Assembly (NCBI RefSeq): GCF_001625085.1 | Contig: NZ_BDAW01000098.1 | Location: 1 to 34,034 of the forward strand | Reading direction: 5' to 3' | DNA: 34,034 nt | From: Nocardia acidivorans NBRC 108247 | GTDB lineage: Bacteria > Actinomycetota > Actinomycetes > Mycobacteriales > Mycobacteriaceae | In this document: one piece after another, positions 8,777 to 18,584 of the stretch | Numbering within the stretch: the first letter of the stretch is position 1 | How the letters are laid out: each line of letters opens with the position of its first letter | Notes under the pieces: model-generated | Told to the model about the DNA's origin: nothing | The model's database searches: none | The model's input: the letters and a program-made list of their open reading frames with translations, nothing else | Position numbers and translations under genes: made by a program

Positions 8777-10497
8777 ACGACCGGTCCGCGCCAGGGGAGA
8801 CGGTGGGTGAGGGGCCACTGTCGGACAGGGCCGCATCGGATGTATTGGCGGGCAACAAGTCCGGCACGTGGCGATCGATGACCTCACGTGCGCACTCGCG
8901 ATCCTTACCGGGCCGATCAAGTGGGGAGTCCAAGGCGAACGGGGATGAGGACCGACGGGGCGGACGGCTCCGGACGGCGGAGGGCCTGCGGCCCTGGGAT
9001 GTTCGTGGTGTCGGTGCGATCGTGCTGGTATCGGGGTTCGTACTGTGCCTGCGAGCGGGCCGGTACGGATACTTCGGCGATGAGCTGTATTTCCTGTCGG
9101 CCGGGCGGCGGTTGGCTGCCGGATATGTCGATCAGGGGCCGTTGGTTCCGCTGCTGGCGCGGGCTGCGGAGTGGGTCGCGCCGGGTTCTGCCGTGGTGCT
9201 GCGAATTCCGGCCGTCGCGTGCGGTATCGCGGCGATCTGGATATGCGCCGGGGTGGCCCGCGAGTTCGGGGGCGGGTGGGCGGCGCAGCGATTGGCCGCG
9301 CTCGGGATCGCCACGAGCCCAATGCTGATCACCGCCGCGGCGAGCCTGTCGACCTTCGCCGTGGATGGCACACTGGCGGCGGCGCTGCTGTGGATTCTGC
9401 TGCGCTGGGTGAGAATTCGCGATGATCGGCTGTTGCTCGGCGCTGCGGTCGTCGCCGCCGTGGACCTTCAGGTGAAGCTGCTGTTGCCGGTGCTCGCCCT
9501 CGGAATCGCGGTGGGCGTGCTGAGCTTCGGACCGCGTTCGTTGTTTCGGAGACCCGCGCTGTGGGCCGCGCTCGTGGTGGTGGGGCTGTCGGTGGTTCCG
9601 GGACTGTGCTGGCAGGCCGATCACGGATGGCCGCAGTGGGAAATGGGTGCGATCATCGCCGATGAGCAGCGGGCGGCGACCGGTGGGGTTGCCGGGCTGC
9701 CGATACAGGCGGCCCTGCTGCTCGGTGTCCTCGGGACGCTGCTGGCCGGTGCGGGCGTCTGGGCGCTGCTGCGCTCAACCGCGGTGCGCCCGTACCGATT
9801 CGTCGCTGTCGCCGCGGTGCTGCAACTGGTGTTCGTGGTGGTCACCCAATCGCGGCCCTACTATCTGGCGGGCGTGTTTCCGGTGCTGCTGGCGGCGGGT
9901 GCGGTGTGGTGGGCCGAACCGGAACCTCGGCGCTGGTGGCGGGGTATGCGGTTGACGGCCGGTGTTTCGGCGGGCATCGCGCTCGCGGTGGTGCTCGTAC
10001 TGCCGCTTCCGCGATCGGCGCTGCACGACCCGACCGGCACGCGGAGTGAATTGTCCACGCGGATGCGACTGTTCGGCGTGACCGGATGGAACGAACTGGC
10101 TGCCGCCGTGACCGCTCAGGTCGAGACGCTGACCCCCTCGGACCGTGCGCATACCGTCGTGGTCACTCGAACCTACTGGCAGGCCGCCGCTCTCGACGAT
10201 CATGCCCGGGATCTGCCACCGGTGTACAGCGCGAATCGCGGGTTCGCCTACTTCGGATTCCCCTCCCACTCCGAGACCACGGTGCTCTATATCGGTTCGG
10301 AGGGTTCGGAATCCCTTCTGCGCGACTCCTTTTCCGAGGTGCGCGTGCTGACCCGGTTGGACTCCCCGCTCGGATTCCCCGGCATCACACGCCATGTCGT
10401 GCTGTGGCGCTGCGACCATCCGCGTCGCCCGTGGCAGCAGGTCTGGCCGGACTGGCGCACCAATGTTCTCGACTCGGGTGAAGGGACTACTCGATGA
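8773..10497 (+). CDS. Glycosyltransferase family 39 (PMT/ArnT-like) membrane protein
   Basis: GT39-like enzymes use polyprenyl-phosphate sugars and act at the outer face of the membrane. The 574-aa product has a ~75-residue hydrophilic N-terminal extension, then TM1 (IVLVSGFVLCL) and the first periplasmic loop with the catalytic acidic pair in GYFGDELYFLSAGRRLAAGYVDQGPLVP (D103-E104). Many hydrophobic helices follow (to about residue 420), then a soluble C-terminal domain. The frame opens upstream (8707), but ATG 8773 overlaps the MFS stop as ATGA and is the coupled start. The unusually long polar N-terminus is Arg/Asp-rich and resembles no domain I know. Together with the downstream GpgS it suggests sugar transfer onto a lipid or glycerate acceptor. 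Confidence 0.88.
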   Translation: MNDRSAPGETVGEGPLSDRAASDVLAGNKSGTWRSMTSRAHSRSLPGRSSGESKANGDEDRRGGRLRTAEGLRPWDVRGVGAIVLVSGFVLCLRAGRYGYFGDELYFLSAGRRLAAGYVDQGPLVPLLARAAEWVAPGSAVVLRIPAVACGIAAIWICAGVAREFGGGWAAQRLAALGIATSPMLITAAASLSTFAVDGTLAAALLWILLRWVRIRDDRLLLGAAVVAAVDLQVKLLLPVLALGIAVGVLSFGPRSLFRRPALWAALVVVGLSVVPGLCWQADHGWPQWEMGAIIADEQRAATGGVAGLPIQAALLLGVLGTLLAGAGVWALLRSTAVRPYRFVAVAAVLQLVFVVVTQSRPYYLAGVFPVLLAAGAVWWAEPEPRRWWRGMRLTAGVSAGIALAVVLVLPLPRSALHDPTGTRSELSTRMRLFGVTGWNELAAAVTAQVETLTPSDRAHTVVVTRTYWQAAALDDHARDLPPVYSANRGFAYFGFPSHSETTVLYIGSEGSESLLRDSFSEVRVLTRLDSPLGFPGITRHVVLWRCDHPRRPWQQVWPDWRTNVLDSGEGTTR

Positions 10498-11426
10498 TCC
10501 ACTGGAAAGGTCTGGCCGATATCACCTGGTTCCACCGGGATTGGTCACTGCCGGAATTGATCGAGCACAAGGCCGGGCGCACGGTATCGGTGGTGCTGCC
10601 CGCCCTGAATGAGCAGGCGACCATCGGCGGTGTGCTCGCCTCGATCCGCCAGTTGGTCGGCACCCTGGTCGATGAGCTCGTGGTGGTCGACTCCGGCTCG
10701 GCGGACGAGACCGTGCGCATTGCCGAATCCTCCGGTGCGACAGCGGTATTCACCCGAGAACAGGCGCTGCCCGAAATCGCGCCCCGCCCCGGCAAGGGCG
10801 AGGTGCTGTGGCGCTCCCTGGCGGTCACCACCGGCGATCTCATCGTCTTCGTGGATTCGGATCTGCTCACCCCCAGCCCCCGATTCGTCCCCGCCCTGCT
10901 GGCTCCGCTGCTGCTGGGCGACGGCATCGAATTGGTGAAGGGCTACTACCGCCGTCCGCTGGAACTGGATCCCACGGGTGACGCCGATGGCGGCGGCCGC
11001 GTCACCCAACTGGTGGCGCGCCCGCTGCTCACCGCCCTCGCCCCCGAACTCGGCGAGGTGCTCCAACCCCTGGGAGGGGAATACGCCGCCACCCGAAACC
11101 TGTTGACCCGCATTCCTTTCGCCCCCGGCTACGGCGTCGAGATAGGCATTCTCATCGACGCCTGGCAGCGCCACGGCGCGTCGGCCATCGCGCAGGTCGA
11201 CCTCGGCACCCGTAGACACCGCAACCGCCCCACCCACGAACTGGCCGATATGAGCCGCCAGGTCATCGCCACCCTGCTGGACCGTCTCGGCATCTGCGAC
11301 TCCGGTGTGGCCCTGGCGAGTTACCGCCCCGAGGGCGCCTCCTGGCGGCGCACCACCGGCACGGTGTCACTCGCCGACCGGCCGCCCATGGCGACGGCGC
11401 AGCCCCGCGCGGAGGCACTCCGGTGA
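10494..11426 (+). CDS. gpgS: Glucosyl-3-phosphoglycerate synthase-like GT81 glycosyltransferase
   Basis: GpgS transfers glucose from NDP-glucose to 3-phosphoglycerate, the first step towards glucosylglycerate and methylglucose lipopolysaccharide. The 310-aa protein matches the family along its whole length: TWFHRDWSLPELIEHKAGRT at the start, SVVLPALNE (36-40), VVDSGSADET, the metal-binding DSD at 121-123, REQALPEIAPRPGKGE, the ELVKGYYRRP segment, GGGRVTQLVARPLL, LQPLGGEYAATR, PFAPGYGVEIGILID and RHRNRPTHELADMSRQVIATLL. The start ATG overlaps the GT39 stop as ATGA. In M. tuberculosis gpgS (Rv1208) is elsewhere, so this may be a second copy dedicated to this operon; that needs the whole genome. 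Confidence 0.93.
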   Translation: MIHWKGLADITWFHRDWSLPELIEHKAGRTVSVVLPALNEQATIGGVLASIRQLVGTLVDELVVVDSGSADETVRIAESSGATAVFTREQALPEIAPRPGKGEVLWRSLAVTTGDLIVFVDSDLLTPSPRFVPALLAPLLLGDGIELVKGYYRRPLELDPTGDADGGGRVTQLVARPLLTALAPELGEVLQPLGGEYAATRNLLTRIPFAPGYGVEIGILIDAWQRHGASAIAQVDLGTRRHRNRPTHELADMSRQVIATLLDRLGICDSGVALASYRPEGASWRRTTGTVSLADRPPMATAQPRAEALR

Positions 11427-11495
11427 TTGGTCCGCGCGCACCGGTCGGCTCCCGGGCGTCCCGGGGATGTCGGGGGGATGTGGGAGGGTGGGCGG

Positions 11496-12848
11496 ATGGT
11501 GGAGAGCGAGGTGGGGCGGGCGGCGGTGCACGCGGGGGCGCGGCGGATTCTCGGGATTGCGATTCCGACGCTGGGAGTGCTGGTCGCCGAGCCGATCTAT
11601 CTGCTCTTCGATATGGCCGTGGTGGGGCGGCTCGGGGCGCTGGCATTGGCCGGGCTGGCGGTCGGCGGGTTGATTGTGGCACAGGTCAGTTCGCAGTTGA
11701 CGTTCCTGAGCTATGGCACGACGGCGCGGGCCTCGCGGCGGCACGGGGCGGGTGATGAGCGCGGTGCGATCGGGGAGGGGGCGCAGGCCAGCTGGATCGC
11801 CTGCGGGGTCGGGCTGGCGATTGTCGTTGTGTTGCAGGTGTTCGCGGGGCCGGTGACCCGGGCCATCGCGGGTGGGGATGACATCGCGCCGCGAGCGGAG
11901 TCGTGGTTGCGCATCGCGCTGTTCGGGGTGCCGCTGATCCTGCTGTCCATGGCGGGGAACGGCTGGATGCGCGGGGTGCAGCAGACGCGCCGCCCGCTGC
12001 TGTATGTGGTTGCGGGGCTGGTGGTTTCGGGAATCCTCTGCCCGGTGCTGGTGCACGGGCTGCTGGGCGCGCCGCGGCTGGAGCTGGAGGGGTCCGCGGT
12101 GGCCAATGTGGCGGGGCAGGTGGTGATGGCGGCGCTGTTCGTCCGGGCGCTGGTGCGGTCGCGTGTTCCGCTGGCCCCGCATATCGCGATTATGAAGGCG
12201 CAGTTGGTCCTCGGCCGGGATCTCATCGCCCGGAGTCTGGCGTTCCAGGCGTGCTTCGTTTCGGCCGCGGCGGTGGCCTCCCGCTTCGGGGCGGCCTCGG
12301 TGGCGGCGCATCAGCTGGTCCTACAGCTGTGGAACTTCCTTGCCCTGACCCTGGATTCGCTCGCCATTGCCGCGCAGACCCTGGTGGGTGCCGCGCTCGG
12401 GGCCGGGAATGCCCGGGGCGCACAGGGTTTGGCGCGGCGCATCACCGGCTGGTCGACGATGTTCGCGGTCGTGCTCGCGGTCCTGTTCGCCGCCGGGTAT
12501 TCGGTGATACCGCAGGTGTTCACCACCGACCCGTCGGTGCTGGATCGCACCCATGTGGTGTGGTGGTTCTTCGTCGGCATCATTCCGATCGCGGGCGTGG
12601 TCTTCGCCCTCGACGGCGTTCTACTCGGTGCGGGTGACGCCGCCTTCCTGCGCAATGCCACCCTCGGCTCGGCGCTGCTCGGCTTCCTGCCCGCCATCTG
12701 GCTGTCCCTGGTCTACGACTGGGGCATTGCCGGAATCTGGACCGGCCTGGTCGCTTTCATGGTGCTGCGACTGGTCGCGGTGTCCTGGCGGGCGCTATCG
12801 GGGAAGTGGGCGCGCGTCGGCGCGGATGTGCCGACGCGGCCGGCCTAG
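11496..12848 (+). CDS. dinF: MATE family efflux transporter (DinF-type)
   Basis: This multidrug-and-toxin-extrusion transporter has about 12 membrane helices in 450 aa. The N-terminal helix (ILGIAIPTLGVLVAEPIYLLFDMAVVGRLG) with the PxxxxxxxxPxxxxxD pattern and the second-half repeat (AAHQLVLQLWNFLALTLDSLAIAAQTLVG) are typical of the DinF branch. Of three in-frame starts (11427, 11478, 11496), ATG 11496 has GGGAGGG at 7-nt spacing. In M. tuberculosis a dinF homologue (Rv2836c) follows the DHH gene directly, so this probably belongs to the backbone, with 3976-11426 inserted in between. Its TAG stop shares bases with the convergent kshA stop (CTAG, 12845-12848). Substrate unknown. Confidence 0.93.
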   Translation: MVESEVGRAAVHAGARRILGIAIPTLGVLVAEPIYLLFDMAVVGRLGALALAGLAVGGLIVAQVSSQLTFLSYGTTARASRRHGAGDERGAIGEGAQASWIACGVGLAIVVVLQVFAGPVTRAIAGGDDIAPRAESWLRIALFGVPLILLSMAGNGWMRGVQQTRRPLLYVVAGLVVSGILCPVLVHGLLGAPRLELEGSAVANVAGQVVMAALFVRALVRSRVPLAPHIAIMKAQLVLGRDLIARSLAFQACFVSAAAVASRFGAASVAAHQLVLQLWNFLALTLDSLAIAAQTLVGAALGAGNARGAQGLARRITGWSTMFAVVLAVLFAAGYSVIPQVFTTDPSVLDRTHVVWWFFVGIIPIAGVVFALDGVLLGAGDAAFLRNATLGSALLGFLPAIWLSLVYDWGIAGIWTGLVAFMVLRLVAVSWRALSGKWARVGADVPTRPA

Positions 12849-13978
12849 GCGTTCTTCGCCGCGCGCTTGGCCAGATTCTCGGCGACCTCGGCCTGCCAAT
12901 TCTCATTGGCGTGCGTGGTGTCGACCTCGAATTCGAAGCGTGCCGTCATCTCCGGTTTGATATCGGCGACGTCCACATAGAACTGCTCGTACCAGCGCCG
13001 ATGCTGATACACCGGCCCGTCCTCCTGGGTGAGCAGCGGATTGTCGATGCGCGTCTTGTGCTTCCAGATCTCGACGTCCTGGAGGAAACCCACTCCGAAG
13101 CTCTTGGCGAAAGCCTTGGCCAGGGACTGGGATTTGGCGGCCGGCAGCCCGTCGATGGCCTGCACGCTCACCCCCCACTGCAACATGAACGAATTGTGCG
13201 TGACCGGATAGTGGCAGTTGATCAGCACCACCTCGACGGTCCGCTCCCCGAAATCGTTGTGCAGGTAGTTGATCATGTACGACGGCCCGAAATACGAAGC
13301 CTCCGACCGCAACAGCTGCATCTCGGCGTTGTAGTTCGAGGAGGTGTGCACATCCGGCCGCCCCTTGGAGTGCAGGAACTGCGTGGCCACATGCCCTTCG
13401 AACACATTCTTGAAGAACACCGGATAGGCGTAGTGGATATAGAAGAAGTGCGCCATATCCACGTTGTTGTCGATGATTTCGCGACAGTGCGCACCCTCGA
13501 TCAGCAGCGAATTCCAACTCCAGTCACTCCACCGCTCGGTTCCCATCCCGTCGATGTGCGGAATGGCGACCTCGGGCGGCGGCGGATTCCCCTCGGGATC
13601 GTTCCAGACGAAGAACTGCCCGTTCTCCTCACAGGTGATCCAGGAGCGCGTCTTGGCCAGCGGCGGCACCCGCCGCGCGTAAGGGATTGCGGCACAACGC
13701 CCGTCGCCCCGCCAGCGCCAATCGTGGAACGGGCACGCGATATTGTCGTCCTTCACACTGCCGTAGGACAGATCCGCCCCCATATGACGGCAGTACCCGT
13801 CGAGTGCGTGCAGTGCGCCCTTGCTGTCGGACCAGATCACCAATTTGGTGCCGAAGGCCTCCACCGAGTGCGGTTCACCGTCTCGGAAACTCTCCGCCAA
13901 ACCGAGGCAATGCCAGCCCCGGGCGAACCGGGTCATGGGTTGTCCGACATCGATCATTCGGGCTTGCGTGCCTGTCAT
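12845..13978 (-). CDS. kshA: 3-ketosteroid 9-alpha-monooxygenase oxygenase subunit KshA (Rieske)
   Basis: KshA hydroxylates C9 of androstenedione-type steroids or their CoA thioesters, opening the B ring together with the reductase KshB. The 377-aa protein closely resembles KshA: RFARGWHCLG, the Rieske cluster ligands CRH (C63, H65) and CPFHDW (C82, H85), the mononuclear iron site in NNVDMAHFFYIHYAYP (D174, H177, H182), and GFLQDVEIWKHKTRIDNPLL near the C-terminus. An upstream in-frame ATG at 13996 lies inside a palindrome; ATG 13978 sits 7 nt after TAATCT and fits leaderless initiation. No kshB, kstD or hsa genes are adjacent, so this is a solitary paralogue or a dispersed pathway gene. Confidence 0.93.
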   Translation of the reverse strand: MTGTQARMIDVGQPMTRFARGWHCLGLAESFRDGEPHSVEAFGTKLVIWSDSKGALHALDGYCRHMGADLSYGSVKDDNIACPFHDWRWRGDGRCAAIPYARRVPPLAKTRSWITCEENGQFFVWNDPEGNPPPPEVAIPHIDGMGTERWSDWSWNSLLIEGAHCREIIDNNVDMAHFFYIHYAYPVFFKNVFEGHVATQFLHSKGRPDVHTSSNYNAEMQLLRSEASYFGPSYMINYLHNDFGERTVEVVLINCHYPVTHNSFMLQWGVSVQAIDGLPAAKSQSLAKAFAKSFGVGFLQDVEIWKHKTRIDNPLLTQEDGPVYQHRRWYEQFYVDVADIKPEMTARFEFEVDTTHANENWQAEVAENLAKRAAKNA

Positions 13979-13985
13979 ACCCCCG

Positions 13986-13991
13986 AGATTA
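13986..13991 (-). promoter_or_regulatory. kshA -10 element (leaderless)
   Basis: On the minus strand TAATCT is followed by 7 nt and ATG 13978 with no Shine-Dalgarno sequence. This spacing is typical of leaderless actinobacterial transcripts and decides the start codon. Confidence 0.6.
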
Positions 13992-14008
13992 AGCATATGT
14001 GCTTAATC
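13987..14008. promoter_or_regulatory. Palindromic operator candidate upstream of kshA
   Basis: Perfect 9-bp arms GATTAAGCA (13987-13995) and TGCTTAATC (14000-14008) flank a 4-bp spacer TATG. The left arm overlaps the kshA -10 box. Size and symmetry suit a dimeric repressor of TetR, GntR or LacI type. It does not resemble the KstR or KstR2 motifs as I remember them. No regulator gene is adjacent. Confidence 0.65.
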
Positions 14009-14037
14009 GCAGGGGGCTTTTGGAGAAAGAGCCGGGA

Positions 14038-14556
14038 TCAGCTCTCCGGATCGCGATACCGGCGGACGACCACCTTCGCGGGTCGTACCGACCGATCGGC
14101 AATGGTGAGGCCGGGCCGCAACACCGCCTCGACGGTGCGATCCGCGGCCGGATCGGTGGTGGCGCGGGTGTCGGCGGCCTCCATGGTGAGGGCGTCGAAC
14201 GCGGCGTCCGTGGCCGGGCGCACGATCTGGCCGCCGCGTCCGACCAGCAGCCGCTCCACCCGATTCGCGAAGGTTTCGAATGCCGTCCGCTCGGTCTCGG
14301 AACCGGCGGTGGCGGCCAGCGACAGCGCATCGCCGAAGACCGCGAAGAGTTCCACGACCAGCGGCGCATCCGCGCCCGCGCGCTCGCGCTGCGCCCGCGC
14401 CCTGGCGTCGTCGGCCAGGCGCTCCAGGGTGGCCGCCTGGCGGGCGATCACCCGGGTCAGATCATCGATGCGTTCGCTCAGCTGCGCGGTGCCCACACCG
14501 GTATCGGATTCGGTTGCGCTGTCGGGGTTCCCGGTCGCCGCGGCGGGTTCGGTCAT
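14038..14556 (-). CDS. GrpE-like nucleotide exchange factor
   Basis: The 172-aa protein has the GrpE layout: a polar N-terminus, a predicted coiled coil (LSERIDDLTRVIARQAATLERLADDARARAQRER, about 26-59), a helical middle (VVELFAVFGDALSLAATAGSETERTAFETFANRVERLLVGRG) and a C-terminal beta-wing-like part ending VRPAKVVVRRY. GrpE releases ADP from Hsp70. It is diverged and is read divergently from the Hsp70 gene 49 bp away, unlike the usual dnaK-grpE-dnaJ order. ATG 14556 is preceded by TAAGGT at 6 nt with no ribosome site (leaderless). It is most likely the dedicated exchange factor for the neighbouring atypical Hsp70 (inference from adjacency). Confidence 0.8.
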   Translation of the reverse strand: MTEPAAATGNPDSATESDTGVGTAQLSERIDDLTRVIARQAATLERLADDARARAQRERAGADAPLVVELFAVFGDALSLAATAGSETERTAFETFANRVERLLVGRGGQIVRPATDAAFDALTMEAADTRATTDPAADRTVEAVLRPGLTIADRSVRPAKVVVRRYRDPES

Positions 14557-14562
14557 GCCCGA

Positions 14563-14568
14563 ACCTTA
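14563..14568 (-). promoter_or_regulatory. -10 element of the GrpE-like gene (leaderless)
   Basis: TAAGGT on the minus strand lies 6 nt before ATG 14556. Together with the opposite box at 14593-14598 it forms a compact back-to-back promoter in a 49-bp gap. Confidence 0.55.
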
Positions 14569-14592
14569 ATCCCGATGGTCGGTCATGGCTGC

Positions 14593-14598
14593 TACGAT
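14593..14598 (+). promoter_or_regulatory. -10 element of the Hsp70 gene (leaderless)
   Basis: TACGAT lies 7 nt before ATG 14606, with no Shine-Dalgarno sequence in between. It supports 14606 as the start rather than the in-frame ATG 14585, which would lie upstream of the box. Confidence 0.6.
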
Positions 14599-14605
14599 CG
14601 CCGCC

Positions 14606-16288
<1,683 letters not shown>

Positions 16289-16298
16289 AACCAGAGCC

Positions 16299-18584
16299 AT
16301 GCACGCCTTCGACCCGAACGACTATCGCAAGCGAGTGCTCGCCGCCGTGGAACGCCGCGGCGGCATCGAGGCGTCGGATGCGTTCGAGCTGTACGACATT
16401 CCGCTCGACGAGGCGGGCACGCTGGGCGATGCGCAGGTCCGATCGCGGGTGGCCGAGGTGTGGGGATTCTGGCAGAAACAGCGCGATCATCCGAAGTATC
16501 GGGTGCTGGCCGGACTGCTGGTGGACGCGCACGAGCGACTCTCCGCGCCGCTGCTGCACGCCTCCTCGCGACGGGTGGAGGCCGAGCGGGTGACGCAGCT
16601 GCGCGAGCGGCGCGACTCCGAGCGCTTCGAGATGATCGACACCGCCATCGAGCGACTTGTGCAGCGGCACGGCGGAATTCCGGCGGGCAAGGTGGCCGGG
16701 CTGGAAGACATCGGCAAGATGAGCGGCCTGGACGCCGCCGAGGTGCGGGCGCGGCTGCGGCGGCACCTCGTACTCGAGGAGACGGCCGCCCCCGCGACCC
16801 CGCCGCCCGCCGGGGTGAGTGCGCAACGGCGGCAACAGATTCGCAAGCTGCTCGCCGAATACGACCGCCTGCTCCCCGGGGATCCGGTCCCCACCCTGCT
16901 GGCACTGCTCGGCCTGGACTTCACCAAAGCTCACCAGACCGGCGAGATTCGTTTGCGCGCGGAGGCTTTGCGCGCCCGCACCCGGGAGCTGCCGCCGGGC
17001 CGCGTGCGCGTGGTTCTGGACGAGCTGCTGGTGCACGTCAGCGACCTGCTCGAAACCGGTGCGGTCGGTGACTATCTCGCGGCGATCATCGAGGACGCCA
17101 CCGAACTGCTGCGCCCGCAGGTTCGTGCCGCGGTCCTGGTCGAAGACAGCCTGGTCGCAGGCGATTACGAATTTCTGGTGGGTGAGGCCATCGCCGCGGG
17201 CCTGGATCGCGCCGCCGCCGAAAAGGTGATCCTCGCCCTGGCGGCCGAACTCGGCACCACCGTCGAAGGCAAGGACCGGCCGTCGAATTCCACTACCGCC
17301 CCACCGGGTTCCGCCATCCCGCCGATCTCGTTCGCCCGTCCGGACCGGGCATCGTCCGGCCGCGACAGCGGCCGCGCGGACACCGCCACCGGGCATTCGA
17401 GCTCCCGGGACGGTGGAACATATTCCGGCGCAGGCTCTTCCGCGTCCGGCGGCGGCTCGGGTTCGGAGTATCGGCGCGTGCCGCCGCTGCCGCCCCCACC
17501 GCCGGTGCGGGCCTGGGAGGAGCCCCTGAAGGCGGCGCGGGCGGCACTCCGGGCCGGACACCCCTGCGCGGCGAAGGAACATGTCGCCGCGGCGGAACGG
17601 ATTGCCGGCGGCGACAGTGCCGGGACGACTTCGGTGCGCCCGATCGCCGAACTGGTGGAGCGGGTACTGGCCGAGGCGTCGGTCCATTGGCGTGCCGCCG
17701 CGGCCGGATGTGCGGGTCGGCGGTATATGGAAGCCCTCGAGCACCTCGAATACCTGGAGCGCTCCGCCGCCGATGTGCCGAATCCGGACGGCCGCGGCCT
17801 CACCCTGGAACAGCTGCTGATCCAGGCCCGTTCGGCCCTCGCCGAGGCCGACCGCATGTTCGCCGCCGCCCCGCCCGCTCCCGCCGCGGCTCGAATGCGC
17901 GCGCTGCGAGCGGTTTTCGAGGTCTGCGCCGATCACGCCGGAACCGTCGCCGCGCTCGGCGAGCTCCCCGTGGAGGCCCCGGGCCAGGTCACCGCCACCC
18001 GCAAACCGGACGGCACCGTGGTCATCGCCTGGTCCCCGTCCCCGACCGAGCAGGTCGAATACCGCGTCACCCGTTTACAACCCGACGGCTCGTGGCGGGT
18101 GGTCGGCCGTACCCGGGGCACCGCCCTCGAAGACGGCGCGGCCGGAACCGGCTCGGTCCCGGTCTACGGCGTCGTGGCCTCGGTCTCCGGGCGAGCCTCC
18201 GAGGTGACCCGCTCCGACGGCCAGGTCCCCGCGAGCACCACCGCCGATACCCCGGCCGAAGACCCCACCCCGTCCGGTATGCCCACCGTGACGGCGCTGG
18301 CCGAACGCGCGGGCCTGCTCGCCTTCACCTGGCCGGTAGGCATCACCGAGGTCATGGTGGTCGCCCGCCCCGACGCCCCGCCCACCACGCCGGACGATCC
18401 GCGGGCGGCCCGCAAATGGAAGGTCACCAATACCCGCTACCAGATCGACGGCGGCGCGAAACTCCCCGTCGATCTGCCCCGCCCCTGCCACCTCGCCGTA
18501 GCCTCCTGCCGTCGTGAACCCTCCGGAACCCTCACGGTCGCAGCCGGTTTCGCCGCAGCGGCGCGCATCCACCTCGATCGCTGA
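16299..18584 (+). CDS. Hsp70-associated multidomain protein with FN3-like C-terminus, function unknown
   Basis: This 761-aa cytoplasmic protein has no signal peptide or membrane segment. Residues 1-165 form a charged helical region starting FDPNDYRKRVLAAVERRGGI, with SDAFELYDIPLD and VWGFWQKQRDHPKYRVLAGLL. Residues ~170-325 form a second helical region. A Ser/Gly-rich linker (~330-390) ends in a proline run (PPLPPPPP, near 393-400). A TPR-like helical stretch follows (AARAALRAGHPCAAKEHVAAAERI, EALEHLEYLERSAA). Two FN3-like beta domains come last (about 558-650, QVTATRKPDGTVVIAWSPSP; and 660-761). I do not recognise a catalytic motif. The frame is open upstream to 16179, but ATG 16299 lies just after the Hsp70 stop (10 bp gap). 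Tight linkage suggests a co-chaperone, adaptor or client. Confidence 0.75.
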   Translation: MHAFDPNDYRKRVLAAVERRGGIEASDAFELYDIPLDEAGTLGDAQVRSRVAEVWGFWQKQRDHPKYRVLAGLLVDAHERLSAPLLHASSRRVEAERVTQLRERRDSERFEMIDTAIERLVQRHGGIPAGKVAGLEDIGKMSGLDAAEVRARLRRHLVLEETAAPATPPPAGVSAQRRQQIRKLLAEYDRLLPGDPVPTLLALLGLDFTKAHQTGEIRLRAEALRARTRELPPGRVRVVLDELLVHVSDLLETGAVGDYLAAIIEDATELLRPQVRAAVLVEDSLVAGDYEFLVGEAIAAGLDRAAAEKVILALAAELGTTVEGKDRPSNSTTAPPGSAIPPISFARPDRASSGRDSGRADTATGHSSSRDGGTYSGAGSSASGGGSGSEYRRVPPLPPPPPVRAWEEPLKAARAALRAGHPCAAKEHVAAAERIAGGDSAGTTSVRPIAELVERVLAEASVHWRAAAAGCAGRRYMEALEHLEYLERSAADVPNPDGRGLTLEQLLIQARSALAEADRMFAAAPPAPAAARMRALRAVFEVCADHAGTVAALGELPVEAPGQVTATRKPDGTVVIAWSPSPTEQVEYRVTRLQPDGSWRVVGRTRGTALEDGAAGTGSVPVYGVVASVSGRASEVTRSDGQVPASTTADTPAEDPTPSGMPTVTALAERAGLLAFTWPVGITEVMVVARPDAPPTTPDDPRAARKWKVTNTRYQIDGGAKLPVDLPRPCHLAVASCRREPSGTLTVAAGFAAAARIHLDR

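Noticed and set aside
7226..12848. MFS and MATE genes as an antibiotic-resistance cluster
   Set aside because: Operon context points to lipid export for the MFS gene, and the MATE gene appears to be backbone; no resistance determinant or mobile element is present.
13979..14037. KstR/KstR2 box upstream of kshA
   Set aside because: The palindrome found has TTAAGCA half-sites, unlike the KstR or KstR2 patterns I know.
12806..14569. 587-codon plus-strand open frame
   Set aside because: Runs antisense through kshA and the GrpE-like gene; His/Val/Gly-rich shadow.
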